This document shows positions 1 to 8,064 of a stretch of 64,000 bases of DNA, in pieces. The notes under the pieces were generated by a model that saw only the letters and a program-made list of their open reading frames with translations, did not search any database and was not told the DNA's origin. This DNA comes from Neobacillus cucumis. Lineage in GTDB: Bacteria > Bacillota > Bacilli > Bacillales_B > DSM-18226. The stretch is from positions 124,001-188,000 of the forward strand of contig NZ_JAMBOH010000004.1 of the NCBI RefSeq assembly GCF_023715505.1, given 5' to 3'. Within the stretch, counting starts at the first letter, position 1. Each line of letters begins with the position of its first letter. A program made the position numbers and the translations under genes.

Positions 1-2
1 TT

Positions 3-479
3 GGTGGTGTTGGAGAGCTAATTGTCCGTGGGCCAAATGTGATGAAAGGGTACTATAAGATGCCGGAAGAAACACAAGCAGCAATTCGGTATGGCTGGCT
101 TCATACCGGAGATATGGCCAGAATGGATGAAGAAGGTTACTTTTATATTGTTGATCGGAAGAAGGATTTGATTATTGTAGGCGGCTATAACGTTTATCCT
201 CGCGAAGTAGAGGAGGTAATTTACAATCACCCGGAAGTGGTCGAGGTGGCGGTAGTGGGTATGCCGGATCCTAATCAAGGGGAGACAGTCACTGCTTATA
301 TCGTCAGCAAAAAGCCTGGACTAACACGAGAACAGGTTCAAGAATATTGCAGACAGCACCTAGCCAAGTATAAAGTGCCAACAACCATTGAATTCATAGA
401 TGAACTTCCCAAGAATACGACTGGAAAAATACTTAGACGGGCTCTTAAACATCAAATCTCCCAAAAGGTGAATAATTAA
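3..479 (+). CDS. yhfL: Long-chain acyl-CoA synthetase, C-terminal part (5' end outside window)
   Basis: The reading frame is open from base 3, so the gene starts upstream of the window; 158 residues are visible. They form the C-terminal subdomain of the ANL adenylating superfamily: a GWLHTGD motif (binds the AMP ribose), the hinge motif [20 protein letters not shown], and the catalytic lysine motif [11 protein letters not shown] near the end. The family activates fatty acids to acyl-CoA with ATP. The following enoyl-CoA hydratase gene fits a role in fatty-acid degradation. The nearby yhfN/comK synteny suggests the YhfL (LcfB) orthologue; the symbol is an inference from synteny, the enzyme class is clear. 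Confidence 0.88.
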   Translation, partial: GGVGELIVRGPNVMKGYYKMPEETQAAIRYGWLHTGDMARMDEEGYFYIVDRKKDLIIVGGYNVYPREVEEVIYNHPEVVEVAVVGMPDPNQGETVTAYIVSKKPGLTREQVQEYCRQHLAKYKVPTTIEFIDELPKNTTGKILRRALKHQISQKVNN

Positions 480-491
480 AATTTATCTTGT

Positions 492-518
492 AAAAGCAGG
501 CATTTTCCCTGCCTTTTT
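492..518 (+). terminator. Terminator after acyl-CoA synthetase
   Basis: A short GC stem (GCAGG/CCTGC) with A-rich and T-rich flanks lies 12 bases after the stop codon and ends in a run of T. It probably separates the ligase from the enoyl-CoA hydratase gene. Confidence 0.6.
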
Positions 519-548
519 AGAATTCTCTTAATAAAGGGAGGGGTTAAA

Positions 549-1325
549 ATGGAGCAAGTTTTACTTGAGATTCAAAATCATGTAGCAGTCATCACCATTA
601 ATCGTGCTGAAGCCTTAAATGCTTTTGATTATGACACTTTACTGGAATTAAAACAAAAAATAGAATCGATCCGAGTTAATCAAGAGGTAAGGGCCGTTAT
701 TTTCACCGGTGCAGGGGAGAAAGCCTTCAGCGTAGGCGCAGACTTAAAAGAACGAAGGCACTTAACTGAGGAGCAAGTCAAACGAAATTTAAATAAAATC
801 AATGAGGTTTTTACCGATATTGATCTGCTGCCCCAGCCCACGGTTGCAGCTATAAATGGCTTTGCATTCGGCGGAGGGATGGAACTTGCGTTAGCCTGTG
901 ATTTTCGGATTTCAGCTCATGATGCGGTAATGGGATTAACAGAAACGAGTCTAGCTATTATTCCGGGTGCTGGCGGCACACAGCGGCTTCCTAGACTTAT
1001 TGGGCAGGCAAAAGCTCTTGAACTCATCCTGACGGCAAGACGGCTTACAGCAAACGAAGCCGATCATTATGGACTGCTTACAAGGGTTGTCAATCGGAGT
1101 AATTTGTTAAGCGAATGTTTTTCTTTTTGCTCACAGTTGCTCGCTAACGGACCGGTTGCTTTACAGCAGGCTAAGTTTGCTATAAAGAATGGTATGAATG
1201 CGGATTTGCATACTGGCATGCAAATTGAGCGGAAGGCATATGAGATAACTCTCCCAACAGAGGACCGAATTGAAGCATTACAAGCCTTTTCAGAAAAGAG
1301 AAAACCAAATTTTAAAGGGAAATGA
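549..1325 (+). CDS. Enoyl-CoA hydratase/isomerase family protein
   Basis: A 258-residue crotonase-superfamily protein, of normal family length, starting at an ATG behind the strong site GGGAGGGG. It carries the oxyanion-hole segment AFGGGMELALACD and the second active-site segment GAGGTQRLPRLIG, with the acidic residue of the T-E-T-S segment just before. The expected reaction is hydration of trans-2-enoyl-CoA in beta-oxidation. It lies directly downstream of an acyl-CoA ligase, supporting a fatty-acid role. It resembles B. subtilis YhaR, but the crotonase family is broad, so the exact substrate cannot be stated. Confidence 0.88.
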   Translation: MEQVLLEIQNHVAVITINRAEALNAFDYDTLLELKQKIESIRVNQEVRAVIFTGAGEKAFSVGADLKERRHLTEEQVKRNLNKINEVFTDIDLLPQPTVAAINGFAFGGGMELALACDFRISAHDAVMGLTETSLAIIPGAGGTQRLPRLIGQAKALELILTARRLTANEADHYGLLTRVVNRSNLLSECFSFCSQLLANGPVALQQAKFAIKNGMNADLHTGMQIERKAYEITLPTEDRIEALQAFSEKRKPNFKGK

Positions 1326-1350
1326 CACGGTGCTTAGCATCGTGTTTTTT
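1324..1350 (+). terminator. Terminator after enoyl-CoA hydratase
   Basis: The stem ACACGGTGC/GCATCGTGT with a short loop overlaps the stop codon and is followed by six T. Confidence 0.75.
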
Positions 1351-1372
1351 AATGAGATAAAAAAGTAAAATA

Positions 1373-1640
1373 GTTTTTGACTTTGAGAATTGTCTAGCTC
1401 CAGCCCAGGCGCCATCGGCTCGAGGTCACAGCTTATCCAGTTGCGGCTCCTTGGGACTCGAAGCTAAAGCCACCCCCTGAAGAAGGCAAAAAGCGCCTTC
1501 TTGCAGGGTGCGTCTTAGCATAGAGTCCCAGGGCAGTCGCCTCCACATTTAGGTCAATCCGTCCAAAAGGTTAAAGAAAAACCTTTCGGCCGGCTCGTCT
1601 TGTGCTAGTCGCCGAAGTCTATGCGCCTGGTGCTTTTCTT
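1373..1640. repeat. Mosaic intergenic repeat, long form (copy A)
   Basis: About 268 bases filling the gap before azlC. One end reads GAATTGTCTAGCTCCAG and the other GGTGCTTTTCTT. Read in reverse complement it matches the element at 29695-29960 over most of its length, including the central block around CTAAATGTGGAGGCGACTG and the hairpin AAGAAGGCGCTTTTTGCCTTCTT. No reading frame is evident. It is one of five copies in the window. Confidence 0.85.
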
Positions 1641-1708
1641 ATTCCGTTCTGAATAAAAGTTTGCTAAAATTTATGGTTGTGAGTGGTAGAAACAAAGGGG
1701 GGAGCAGG

Positions 1709-2438
1709 ATGGTTGATTTAGCAATAGGGAAAGAATCATCAGAATTTAAAAAGGGTATACAGGCTGGTATAAGCATCGGGATCGGTTATTTTTCGATTGC
1801 CTTGACATTCGGCCTCCTTGCCAAACCAACAGGTCTGTCCATTTATGAAACGGTTTTGATGAGTTTAATTGTGTTTGCTGGTGCGGCACAATATATTTCC
1901 TTAAGTCTTATCGCATACGGGACTGGCATTTTTGAAATTATTTTAACAACCTTTATTGTAAACATACGTCATTTTTTAATGTCTGCCACATTAAATGAGA
2001 AGGTTGAAGAGGACCACCTTCTTAAAAAATTACTCTTTGCTTTTGGAATTACGGATGAAACCTTTTCGGTTGCAGCAACAAGAGAAGGTTCAGTATCTAC
2101 TGGGTATATGTTTGGGATCATAATGGTCTCCTATTCTAGTTGGGTCTTTTTTCGGGGGTTGGCCATTTAATTGGTGCCAGTCTTCCGCAAACATTGCAGG
2201 AAAGTATGGGAGTTGCATTGTATGCTATGTTTATTGGGCTGCTTGTCCCATCGATGAAAAAAGTGTGAAGGTTATTTTTTTGGCAGTTCTGGGGGCAGTT
2301 TTTAATTCTATCTTTACTCTTAGCCACATCATGGCACAAGGATGGGCGATTGTGAGCGCAACACTGCTGTCTGCCTTTATCACGGAGATTGTTGAATTGC
2401 CGAAAAGTAGGCATCGGGGGGTTCAGAATGAGGAGTGA
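1709..2438 (+). pseudogene. azlC: azlC-type branched-chain amino acid exporter subunit, two frameshifts
   Basis: The start at 1709 follows the site AAAGGGGGGAG. The first frame gives a normal AzlC N-terminus (polytopic; segments ISIGIGYFSIALTFGLLA and MSLIVFAGAAQYI) but stops at 2170. Homology continues in another frame (HLIGASLPQTLQESMGVALY) after a probable missing G in the run near 2151-2155. It shifts back after a probable missing A in the run near 2257-2263, giving VKVIFLAVLGAVFNSIFTLS to the stop at 2438. Both shifts lie in homopolymer runs, so either a true pseudogene or sequencing indels. The partner azlD is intact and overlaps the end by 11 bases. Confidence 0.85.
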
Positions 2439-2736
2439 AATACTATGGATGATTATTGGAATGGGATTTGTTACATATATCCCGCGGATGCTTCCGTTTC
2501 TCCTCTTTAAAGGGAAAGAACTTCCGCCATTTATTCAAGGGGTACTAAAAAATGTTCCTTATGCCACCCTTGGTGCGCTTGTTTTTCCAGCTATTATTTT
2601 TATTCAAGACGATGACATTTGGTATGGGGTTCTGGGAGCAGCCGCTGCTTTTGTCCCTGCGTTTTTAGGTGCCAATGTAATTGTAGTGGTCCTGGGCTCG
2701 ATTGCTGTCCTTTCCTTATACTCTTATCTTCTGTAG
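2428..2736 (+). CDS. azlD: AzlD-family branched-chain amino acid transport subunit
   Basis: A 102-residue hydrophobic protein with about three membrane segments, typical in length for AzlD. It contains the family-like stretch YIPRMLPFLLFKGKELPP followed by KNVPYATLGALVFPAI. AzlC and AzlD form a two-subunit exporter of branched-chain amino acids or analogues. The ATG at 2428 was chosen because it lies behind GGGGGG and overlaps the azlC end, the usual translationally coupled arrangement. The azlC partner is frameshifted in this sequence, so function depends on whether those shifts are real. Confidence 0.85.
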   Translation: MRSEILWMIIGMGFVTYIPRMLPFLLFKGKELPPFIQGVLKNVPYATLGALVFPAIIFIQDDDIWYGVLGAAAAFVPAFLGANVIVVVLGSIAVLSLYSYLL

Positions 2737-2833
2737 CCAGTATTAAGACCTGCTTTTCGTTTTCTTAGTTCTAAATCCTTCTTTTTAAACTAAACTAAGT
2801 ATAGAGAGGTTGTACAAAAAGGGGGACAAAATC

Positions 2834-4105
2834 ATGGTGCGGAAAATGGGGGTCTATGCGGTTTTGGCCTTTTGTTTATATGGTTTGTTTATTTATTGGT
2901 ATTTATTTCATTTAGCAGATACCTCATTACCATTTGAATTCCAAGGCTCCAAAGCAGACCCATCAACTTTCCTTAATGGAAGGGAGTTAGACTTAAGCGA
3001 AGAGTATTCAAGGATTAGAAATTTATTGTTTTTTTTATCAACTCCATTTGAATGGCTTTTCTATTTTCTTATCCTGCTATTTGGGTTTTCAAAGGCCTTT
3101 AAGCGGTGGGCAGATCAGTCAGCAAAGTATAAGGTATTGCGAATGCCTATTTATTTAATTTGGCTATCCTTTTTTGCCTTTGCTGCTACCTTTCCATTGA
3201 ATTATCTTAGCTATTCATTATCTCGGACCTATCATATTTCAACTCAGACCTTTGCTTCTTGGATGAAAGATGAATTAATTGACTTCTGGATTAACTATGG
3301 TACATGGCTGATTATTGTTCCGGTTCTTTACTGGTTAATGAAGAAAAGCCAAAAGCGCTGGTGGCTCTATGGCTGGCTGTTATCTGTACCTTTTACCTTA
3401 TTTATGATGTTCTTACAGCCGGTTGTGATTGACCCGTTATACAATGATTTTTATCCTTTGAAAAACAAAGAATTGGAAACAAAGATTTTAGCATTGGCAG
3501 AGAAAGCAGATATCCCGGCACAGCATGTTTTTGAGGTTAACATGGCGGATAAGACCAACGCGTTAAACGCTTATGTAAGCGGGATTGGTTCAAATGCGAG
3601 GATTGTCCTTTGGGATACCACATTAAACAGGTTAAATGATGACCAAATTTTGTTTATCATGGCTCATGAAATTTGCCATTACGTTGAAAAACATATTTAT
3701 TTTGGGATAGCTGGTTACTTACTGCTCTCACTGCTTGGACTATATCTAACTTACAAAATAATGAACTGGGCTGTAAGGAAATGGGGCAAGGAATTGAAAA
3801 TAGACGATGTAAGGGATATTTGCTCCTTGCCGTTATTTTTTATGATTTTATCCCTGCTATTATTTTCCGCGAGTCCACTGACTAATCTTGCTTCACGTTA
3901 TGAGGAAACGCGTGCGGATAAGTATGCAATTGAAATGACCAAAAATCCGCAGGCTGCCATTAGCTCCTTCCAAGAATTAACCCGTTCTGGGTTAAGCGAG
4001 ATAAACCCGCCATTACTAGTAAAAATATTCCGATATACCCATCCATCGATGCTAGATCGAATTTCCATGCTTGAGGAATATGAAATTAAGCATCGTAATC
4101 AATAG
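2834..4105 (+). CDS. yhfN: YhfN-like M48 (Ste24/CAAX-type) integral membrane metalloprotease
   Basis: A 423-residue polytopic membrane protein. The zinc motif HEICH lies in a MAHEICHYVEKH context, and the third ligand is expected in the later EETRADKYA motif; both are hallmarks of peptidase family M48. Several hydrophobic helices precede and follow the catalytic domain, as in Ste24-type enzymes. The ATG at 2834 is preferred over an upstream in-frame TTG at 2810 because AGGGGG is well spaced for it. B. subtilis carries yhfN in the same neighbourhood (yhfL-yhfN-yhzC-comK). The cellular substrate is not known. Confidence 0.9.
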   Translation: MVRKMGVYAVLAFCLYGLFIYWYLFHLADTSLPFEFQGSKADPSTFLNGRELDLSEEYSRIRNLLFFLSTPFEWLFYFLILLFGFSKAFKRWADQSAKYKVLRMPIYLIWLSFFAFAATFPLNYLSYSLSRTYHISTQTFASWMKDELIDFWINYGTWLIIVPVLYWLMKKSQKRWWLYGWLLSVPFTLFMMFLQPVVIDPLYNDFYPLKNKELETKILALAEKADIPAQHVFEVNMADKTNALNAYVSGIGSNARIVLWDTTLNRLNDDQILFIMAHEICHYVEKHIYFGIAGYLLLSLLGLYLTYKIMNWAVRKWGKELKIDDVRDICSLPLFFMILSLLLFSASPLTNLASRYEETRADKYAIEMTKNPQAAISSFQELTRSGLSEINPPLLVKIFRYTHPSMLDRISMLEEYEIKHRNQ

Positions 4106-4119
4106 TATTTAGAGCATTT

Positions 4120-4151
4120 AAAGGCCAAGGATTTTTATCCCTGGCCTTTTC
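4120..4151 (+). terminator. Terminator after yhfN
   Basis: The inverted repeat AAAGGCCA/TGGCCTTTT flanks a 14-base loop with extra GG/CC pairing and ends in T. Confidence 0.7.
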
Positions 4152-4185
4152 TAACGGTGCTGGAGCTATTAAATGTTACAAAATA

Positions 4186-4211
4186 AATAACCGCCGTTGA
4201 TCACGGCGGTT
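4186..4211 (-). terminator. Terminator after yhzC
   Basis: A perfect stem AACCGCCGT/ACGGCGGTT with a five-base loop lies just past the yhzC stop on the minus strand; A-rich plus-strand sequence beyond it gives a T-rich tail on the minus strand. Confidence 0.7.
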
Positions 4212-4217
4212 AACATT

Positions 4218-4454
4218 TTAGGTTCCGAATCGTTTGTTAATCTTTTTTAGCTCAATTGAAAGTAGCTGAAAGGTCTTTTTATCACGAGTATCAATGGCTT
4301 TGTCAATTTTTTGCAGAAGCTTTTCCTTTTCCACATTCAACTGGATTTCTGACAACAGCATCTCGATGTATAAATCTTGGACGAAGTTCTCTTTCATACG
4401 GGTTCGTTTCATGGCACCAATTTTCATTAATTCTTGGTATGATTTATCGTTCAT
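4218..4454 (-). CDS. yhzC: IDEAL-domain small protein YhzC
   Basis: A 78-residue protein with an IDEAL-domain pattern in its C-terminal half (LYIEMLLSEIQLNVEKEKL, then IDKAIDTRDKKTFQLLSIEL). This domain occurs in several small Bacillaceae proteins of unclear function. The ATG at 4454 is chosen because AGAGGTGA sits seven bases upstream; a longer frame would start at a GTG inside that site. It is divergent from comK, exactly as yhzC is in B. subtilis. Its role is unknown. Confidence 0.82.
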   Translation of the reverse strand: MNDKSYQELMKIGAMKRTRMKENFVQDLYIEMLLSEIQLNVEKEKLLQKIDKAIDTRDKKTFQLLSIELKKINKRFGT

Positions 4455-4647
4455 GAAAATCACCTCTGAGCTTTTTTAAAGTATATGGTTTTTTTATTAT
4501 AATATCAATACTTTTTAAAATTTTCTAACAGTTTTATTCTTGACAAATAATTGTGAATATTTTCTGAACAATAAAAAGAAAGTAAGGGAGTTAAAAGTGA
4601 AAAGTGGTAAGATATGGTGGATAAATGTAACAAAAGGAGTGGGTATT

Positions 4648-5208
4648 TTGACGCACAATCATCAAACCGAAGATTATATAGTGAATTCCTGTACCATGTT
4701 TATAAAACCAAAAGAATATGGAAATAAAGTATTTTCACTCATTGGTGAAGTCGAAGATGAAATCCTATCTCCGCTTAAACCATTCAGTATTATTCAAAAA
4801 GGCTGTTCTTATTATGGTGTTGATTATGAAGGCAGAAGGAAAGGGACACGGCTTTTGATTGATTATTCACGTAAGCTTCCGATTCTAATTGAACCGATTA
4901 ACAATATCTATACATTCTGTACCGCTTCCCCAGAGAACCCTAAATGTATTTGGTTCTTCGCAGAACATATCAAAGATTATCGTCGTGTTTCCGCACGAGA
5001 AACATTGGTCATTTTCCGCAATAATCAATCGCATATTTTCCCTGTTTCCTATAATACATTTAATACCCAAATGTTACGGACTTCTCATTTACAAATGAAG
5101 TTAATGCAAAGAGTGGAGTTTAGTCAGAAAAAATTAGCTTTTTTACTTCATGGTTCCAAGCCTTCAAAAGCATCAGAGAGTCATGAGCTTTATTTGAATA
5201 AGAAATAA
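4648..5208 (+). CDS. comK: Competence transcription factor ComK
   Basis: A 186-residue protein (B. subtilis ComK has 192). Recognisable segments include the N-terminal EDYIVNSCTMFIKP, the central GCSYYGVDYEGRRKGT and the SYNTFNTQMLRTSHLQMK stretch. ComK activates DNA-uptake and recombination genes by binding AT-boxes. A TTG start at 4648 is chosen because AAAGGAGTGGG lies directly upstream; the frame extends 36 codons further but without a good site. The neighbour yhzC confirms the locus. The adaptor MecA, ComZ and addBA, all linked to competence in B. subtilis, are in the same window. The C-terminus diverges from B. subtilis. Confidence 0.9.
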   Translation: MTHNHQTEDYIVNSCTMFIKPKEYGNKVFSLIGEVEDEILSPLKPFSIIQKGCSYYGVDYEGRRKGTRLLIDYSRKLPILIEPINNIYTFCTASPENPKCIWFFAEHIKDYRRVSARETLVIFRNNQSHIFPVSYNTFNTQMLRTSHLQMKLMQRVEFSQKKLAFLLHGSKPSKASESHELYLNKK

Positions 5209-5211
5209 GAG

Positions 5212-5577
5212 CTATGACGATAGGTGTTTTTTTGATAAGTATGTTTCTAATAATTCTTGGACTTTGTTTCGAATTCTTGGATTAAAATAATTATGATATT
5301 CTTCGTAGCCCTTATAGATAAACATATACATTGTAAAAGCTTCATCTCGTTTTGTTTCAATTACTTGAAGTTTATTCTTCATCATGTATTGTTTAACTTC
5401 AGCTAAATCCCGTTGAATTTCCTTCATGGTTTCTTCAATTAAATTCAAATAGGGCTTTTTTAATTTAAAAGGGCTGTTTGTTACTACAGAAAAATCACGG
5501 TTAAGGATTATAAGTACCATTGGTAAATAAATCGCCTTTTCCATGATGTCCCGCTCATCCTCTGGAATTCTAGTCAT
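5212..5577 (-). CDS. yhjD: YhjD family protein
   Basis: A 121-residue soluble protein beginning MTRIPEDERDIMEKAIYLPM, matching the conserved YhjD N-terminus, and containing the motif YEEYHNYFNPRIRNKVQEL. Its function is unknown. The ATG follows AGGTGA. It converges on comK with only three bases between stop codons and no terminator between them. A 14-base sequence that fits the Bacillus LexA consensus at every defined position lies 26-39 bases upstream of its start, so it is probably an SOS gene. Confidence 0.85.
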   Translation of the reverse strand: MTRIPEDERDIMEKAIYLPMVLIILNRDFSVVTNSPFKLKKPYLNLIEETMKEIQRDLAEVKQYMMKNKLQVIETKRDEAFTMYMFIYKGYEEYHNYFNPRIRNKVQELLETYLSKKHLSS

Positions 5578-5602
5578 CTTATCTTCACCTTTCTTAAAAA
5601 AA

Positions 5603-5616
5603 CGAACAAATGTTCC
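5603..5616. promoter_or_regulatory. LexA (SOS) box upstream of yhjD
   Basis: The sequence CGAACAAATGTTCC matches the Bacillus LexA consensus CGAACRNRYGTTYC at every defined position. It sits in the gap between divergent yhjD and the LCP gene, close to the yhjD start, where it could block the yhjD promoter. Confidence 0.85.
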
Positions 5617-5668
5617 TTATTAATTTTAACAAAAACAGATCAAAAAATGCAATAGGAGATTAATTTAC

Positions 5669-5694
5669 GAAAGCTTGTCATAGGACGAGCTTTC
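5669..5694 (+). terminator. Orphan terminator-like hairpin between divergent genes
   Basis: An 11-bp stem GAAAGCTTGTC/GACGAGCTTTC (one G-U pair) with a four-base loop is followed by TTTGTTG on the plus strand. Both flanking genes point away from it, so it terminates no annotated gene. It might end a short plus-strand transcript or act as a leader structure for the LCP gene. Confidence 0.4.
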
Positions 5695-5832
5695 TTTGTT
5701 GCAAAAATAGGGAAAGATATGAGAAAGTTTTTAGTAATAGAAGGATATTTAATAGGGGAAAATGAATTAAATGAAGAAACTAAGTAAGAAAAACATTGTC
5801 ATATAAAAGCTGAAGGGAAATAACGTGGACGA

Positions 5833-6786
5833 ATGGGTGATAAACAAATGAGAGCTGATAGACATCAGAAAAAGAGAAGAAGAAGATGGCCGTCCATTTT
5901 TCTTGTGTGCTTGCTGTTAATTGGTGGAGTAACAGGATATGCTTATTATCAATATAAACAGGGTATTAATCAAGCATTGAAAGACATTAATACAGATCAA
6001 AAAGAAGCTGATGTGGTTTATGATTTTAAAGGGCAGAAAGATCAGTATGGTGATACAAATGTGCTGCTGCTTGGAAGTGATGCAAGGGGAAACGAAAAAT
6101 CGCGCGCTGATACGATTATGATTTTACATTATAACCAAGATAGAGGGACCTTTAAGCTAACATCGATTATGCGAGACAGTTATGTCTCCATTCCAGGCCA
6201 TGCAAAGCATAAAATTAACTCTGCTTTCGCTCGGGGAGGCCCTGAGTTAATGAGACAAACGATAAAGCAGAATTTTGATATTGATTTACAGTACTATGCT
6301 ATTGTGAATTTTCAGGGATTTGTCCAGCTTATTGATGAAATTTTTCCTAATGGTGTAGAGATTAATGTTGAAAAAGAAATGTCAGAGTATGTGGACCCTC
6401 CATTAGAGCCTGGTCTTCAAAGACTAAATGGCAAACAAATGTTAAGCTTCGTTCGTTTTCGTCATGATGCAGTTGGTGACTTTGGCCGTGTAGAAAGACA
6501 GCAAATAGCTATTAAGGCTATTAAAGAACAATTAAGTGGTGTTAAAACTATTGCGAAACTTCCGAAACTAATTGGAGTTGTTACACCGTATATAAATACC
6601 AATATGCCGACCACTGATGGGTTATTCATGGGAAAAGAATTCCTTACAGGCGATCAAAGTATTGAGACCCTTCGGATTCCCATTGATAATAGCTTTACAG
6701 ATCAACGGATAAGTGGAGAGGGAGCGGTACTTGATATTGATGTAGAGAAAAATAAAGAGGCTCTCCATCAATTTATAACAAAGTAA
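5833..6786 (+). CDS. LytR-CpsA-Psr (LCP) family cell-wall glycopolymer transferase
   Basis: A 317-residue protein with a basic N-terminus (KKRRRRW), one membrane anchor (about residues 19-39) and an extracellular LCP domain. The domain shows NVLLLGSDARG, RADTIMILHYN, SIMRDSYVSIPG, KINSAFARGG and the late arginine motif SFVRFRHDAVGDFGRVERQQ. LCP enzymes move teichoic acids or related polymers from undecaprenyl carriers to peptidoglycan. The start is uncertain: the site before the ATG at 5833 is weak, and ATG 5848 is an alternative. It is followed at 27 bases by yhjE. It resembles the TagT/TagU/TagV group; which one cannot be told. Confidence 0.9.
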   Translation: MGDKQMRADRHQKKRRRRWPSIFLVCLLLIGGVTGYAYYQYKQGINQALKDINTDQKEADVVYDFKGQKDQYGDTNVLLLGSDARGNEKSRADTIMILHYNQDRGTFKLTSIMRDSYVSIPGHAKHKINSAFARGGPELMRQTIKQNFDIDLQYYAIVNFQGFVQLIDEIFPNGVEINVEKEMSEYVDPPLEPGLQRLNGKQMLSFVRFRHDAVGDFGRVERQQIAIKAIKEQLSGVKTIAKLPKLIGVVTPYINTNMPTTDGLFMGKEFLTGDQSIETLRIPIDNSFTDQRISGEGAVLDIDVEKNKEALHQFITK

Positions 6787-6813
6787 TATAGATTAAATAA
6801 AGGAGAAAGCAGG

Positions 6814-7479
6814 ATGGACTTCGAATCAATTAAAGCTTGGTTTACACTAGAACATATTATGAGCCTCATACAAGAGTATCGGGCTCTTGGACCGATACCA
6901 GGCATCTTGTTGATTATTGTGGAAGCATTTTTACCGTTTCTCCCTCTATTTGTGTTTGTAATGGCAAATGCGAATGCCTTTGGTCTATGGTTCGGATTTT
7001 TATATTCATGGGTTGGGGCATGTTTAGGTGCAATGCTTGTTTTTTTTCTAATTAGAATGTATGGGCAAAAACGGTTATTATCGTTTTTGTCCAAGCATCC
7101 AAAAGTCCGCAAACTTATGGATTGGGTAGAGAGTCATGGGTTTGGTCCGCTTTTTTTACTATTATGTTTTCCATTTACCCCATCAGCAGTTGTGAACATT
7201 GTTGCTGGTCTTTCGAGAATTAGCTTTGCTCAGTACATGCTGGCAGTGTGTATTGGGAAAATGGTAATGATTTTTACAATTAGCTTTATAGGTTATGATC
7301 TTCATTCATTGATAACTAAACCTTTTCGGACGGTCATTGTTTTGCTTGTGATTTTTATTCTTTGGTTAGTAGGGAAAAGAATTGAAATGAGAATGAATAA
7401 GCGTTTGGAAATTGACCATAATGGAGAAATAGATAGAAAGAAAGAAAAGGAGAAACGGAGGAGTGTTAATGAAGATTGA
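6814..7479 (+). CDS. yhjE: YhjE, TVP38/TMEM64 (SNARE-associated/VTT) family membrane protein
   Basis: A 221-residue protein with about five or six membrane segments and a charged C-terminal tail (DRKKEKEKRR). It has the VTT-family features EAFLPFLPLFVFVMANANAFG and GFGPLFLLLCFPFTPSAVVN. Family members are thought to move lipids between membrane leaflets; the substrate here is unknown. The ATG follows AAAGGAGAAAG. The end overlaps the signal peptidase start by 11 bases, indicating an operon, as for yhjE-sipV in B. subtilis. Confidence 0.88.
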   Translation: MDFESIKAWFTLEHIMSLIQEYRALGPIPGILLIIVEAFLPFLPLFVFVMANANAFGLWFGFLYSWVGACLGAMLVFFLIRMYGQKRLLSFLSKHPKVRKLMDWVESHGFGPLFLLLCFPFTPSAVVNIVAGLSRISFAQYMLAVCIGKMVMIFTISFIGYDLHSLITKPFRTVIVLLVIFILWLVGKRIEMRMNKRLEIDHNGEIDRKKEKEKRRSVNED

Positions 7480-8023
7480 ATGGAAAAAGGAAGGGTTAGA
7501 ATGGGTTAAGGCTTTTGCAATTGGAATTATTATTTTTGCTTTTATTCGAACTTTTTTCTTTTCTAATTATATAGTAGAAGGTGAGTCTATGATGCCGACT
7601 CTCCAGGACGGAAACAAACTTGTGGTTAATAAGCTCGGATATCAGGTTGGCGAGTTAAACCGATTTGATGTGATTGTCTTTCATGCTAATGCTAAAGAGG
7701 ACTTTGTTAAGCGGATAATCGGACTGCCTGGTGATAAAATTGAGTATCGGAATGATACGTTATATATTAATGGCCACAAGTATGAGGAACCCTTCTTAGA
7801 TAATTATAAAAGGAAATCCCCAGGTTTAAAGTTAACGGGAGATTTTAGTTTAAAGGAAATTACTGGTGAAGATATTGTACCTGAGGGGAAATTATTCGTT
7901 CTCGGTGATAATCGATTAGGAAGCTGGGACAGCCGTCAATTTGGCTTTATTAATGCAAGTAAGGTCGTCGGTAAAGTCGATTTGCGCTATTGGCCGTTAA
8001 ATGAAATAAATGTTCATTTTTAA
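7469..8023 (+). CDS. sipV: Type I signal peptidase (SipV-like)
   Basis: A 184-residue protein with one N-terminal membrane anchor (about residues 13-31). The catalytic serine is S40 in EGESMMPTL and the general-base lysine is K81 in FVKRIIGLPGD; the later motif GDNRLGSWDSRQFG is also conserved in family S26. It cleaves signal peptides of exported proteins. The ATG at 7469 is chosen over a GTG at 7463 because the site GGAGG is correctly spaced for it. Synteny with yhjE supports the SipV orthologue; the paralogue name is an inference. Confidence 0.9.
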   Translation: MKIEWKKEGLEWVKAFAIGIIIFAFIRTFFFSNYIVEGESMMPTLQDGNKLVVNKLGYQVGELNRFDVIVFHANAKEDFVKRIIGLPGDKIEYRNDTLYINGHKYEEPFLDNYKRKSPGLKLTGDFSLKEITGEDIVPEGKLFVLGDNRLGSWDSRQFGFINASKVVGKVDLRYWPLNEINVHF

Positions 8024-8037
8024 ATAAGGATACTGAC

Positions 8038-8064
8038 AACACGATTTAATGAATCGTGTTTTTT
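8038..8064 (+). terminator. Terminator after signal peptidase
   Basis: The perfect stem AACACGATT/AATCGTGTT with a five-base loop is followed by a T run, 15 bases after the stop. Confidence 0.8.

Noticed and set aside
2136..2414. Minus-strand frame of 92 codons over the azlC region
   Set aside because: It is the shadow of the frameshifted azlC; homology is on the plus strand.
4464..4640. ComK boxes (AAAA-N5-TTTT pairs) in front of comK
   Set aside because: The region is too AT-rich; several partial matches occur but none with proper pair spacing that I can defend.
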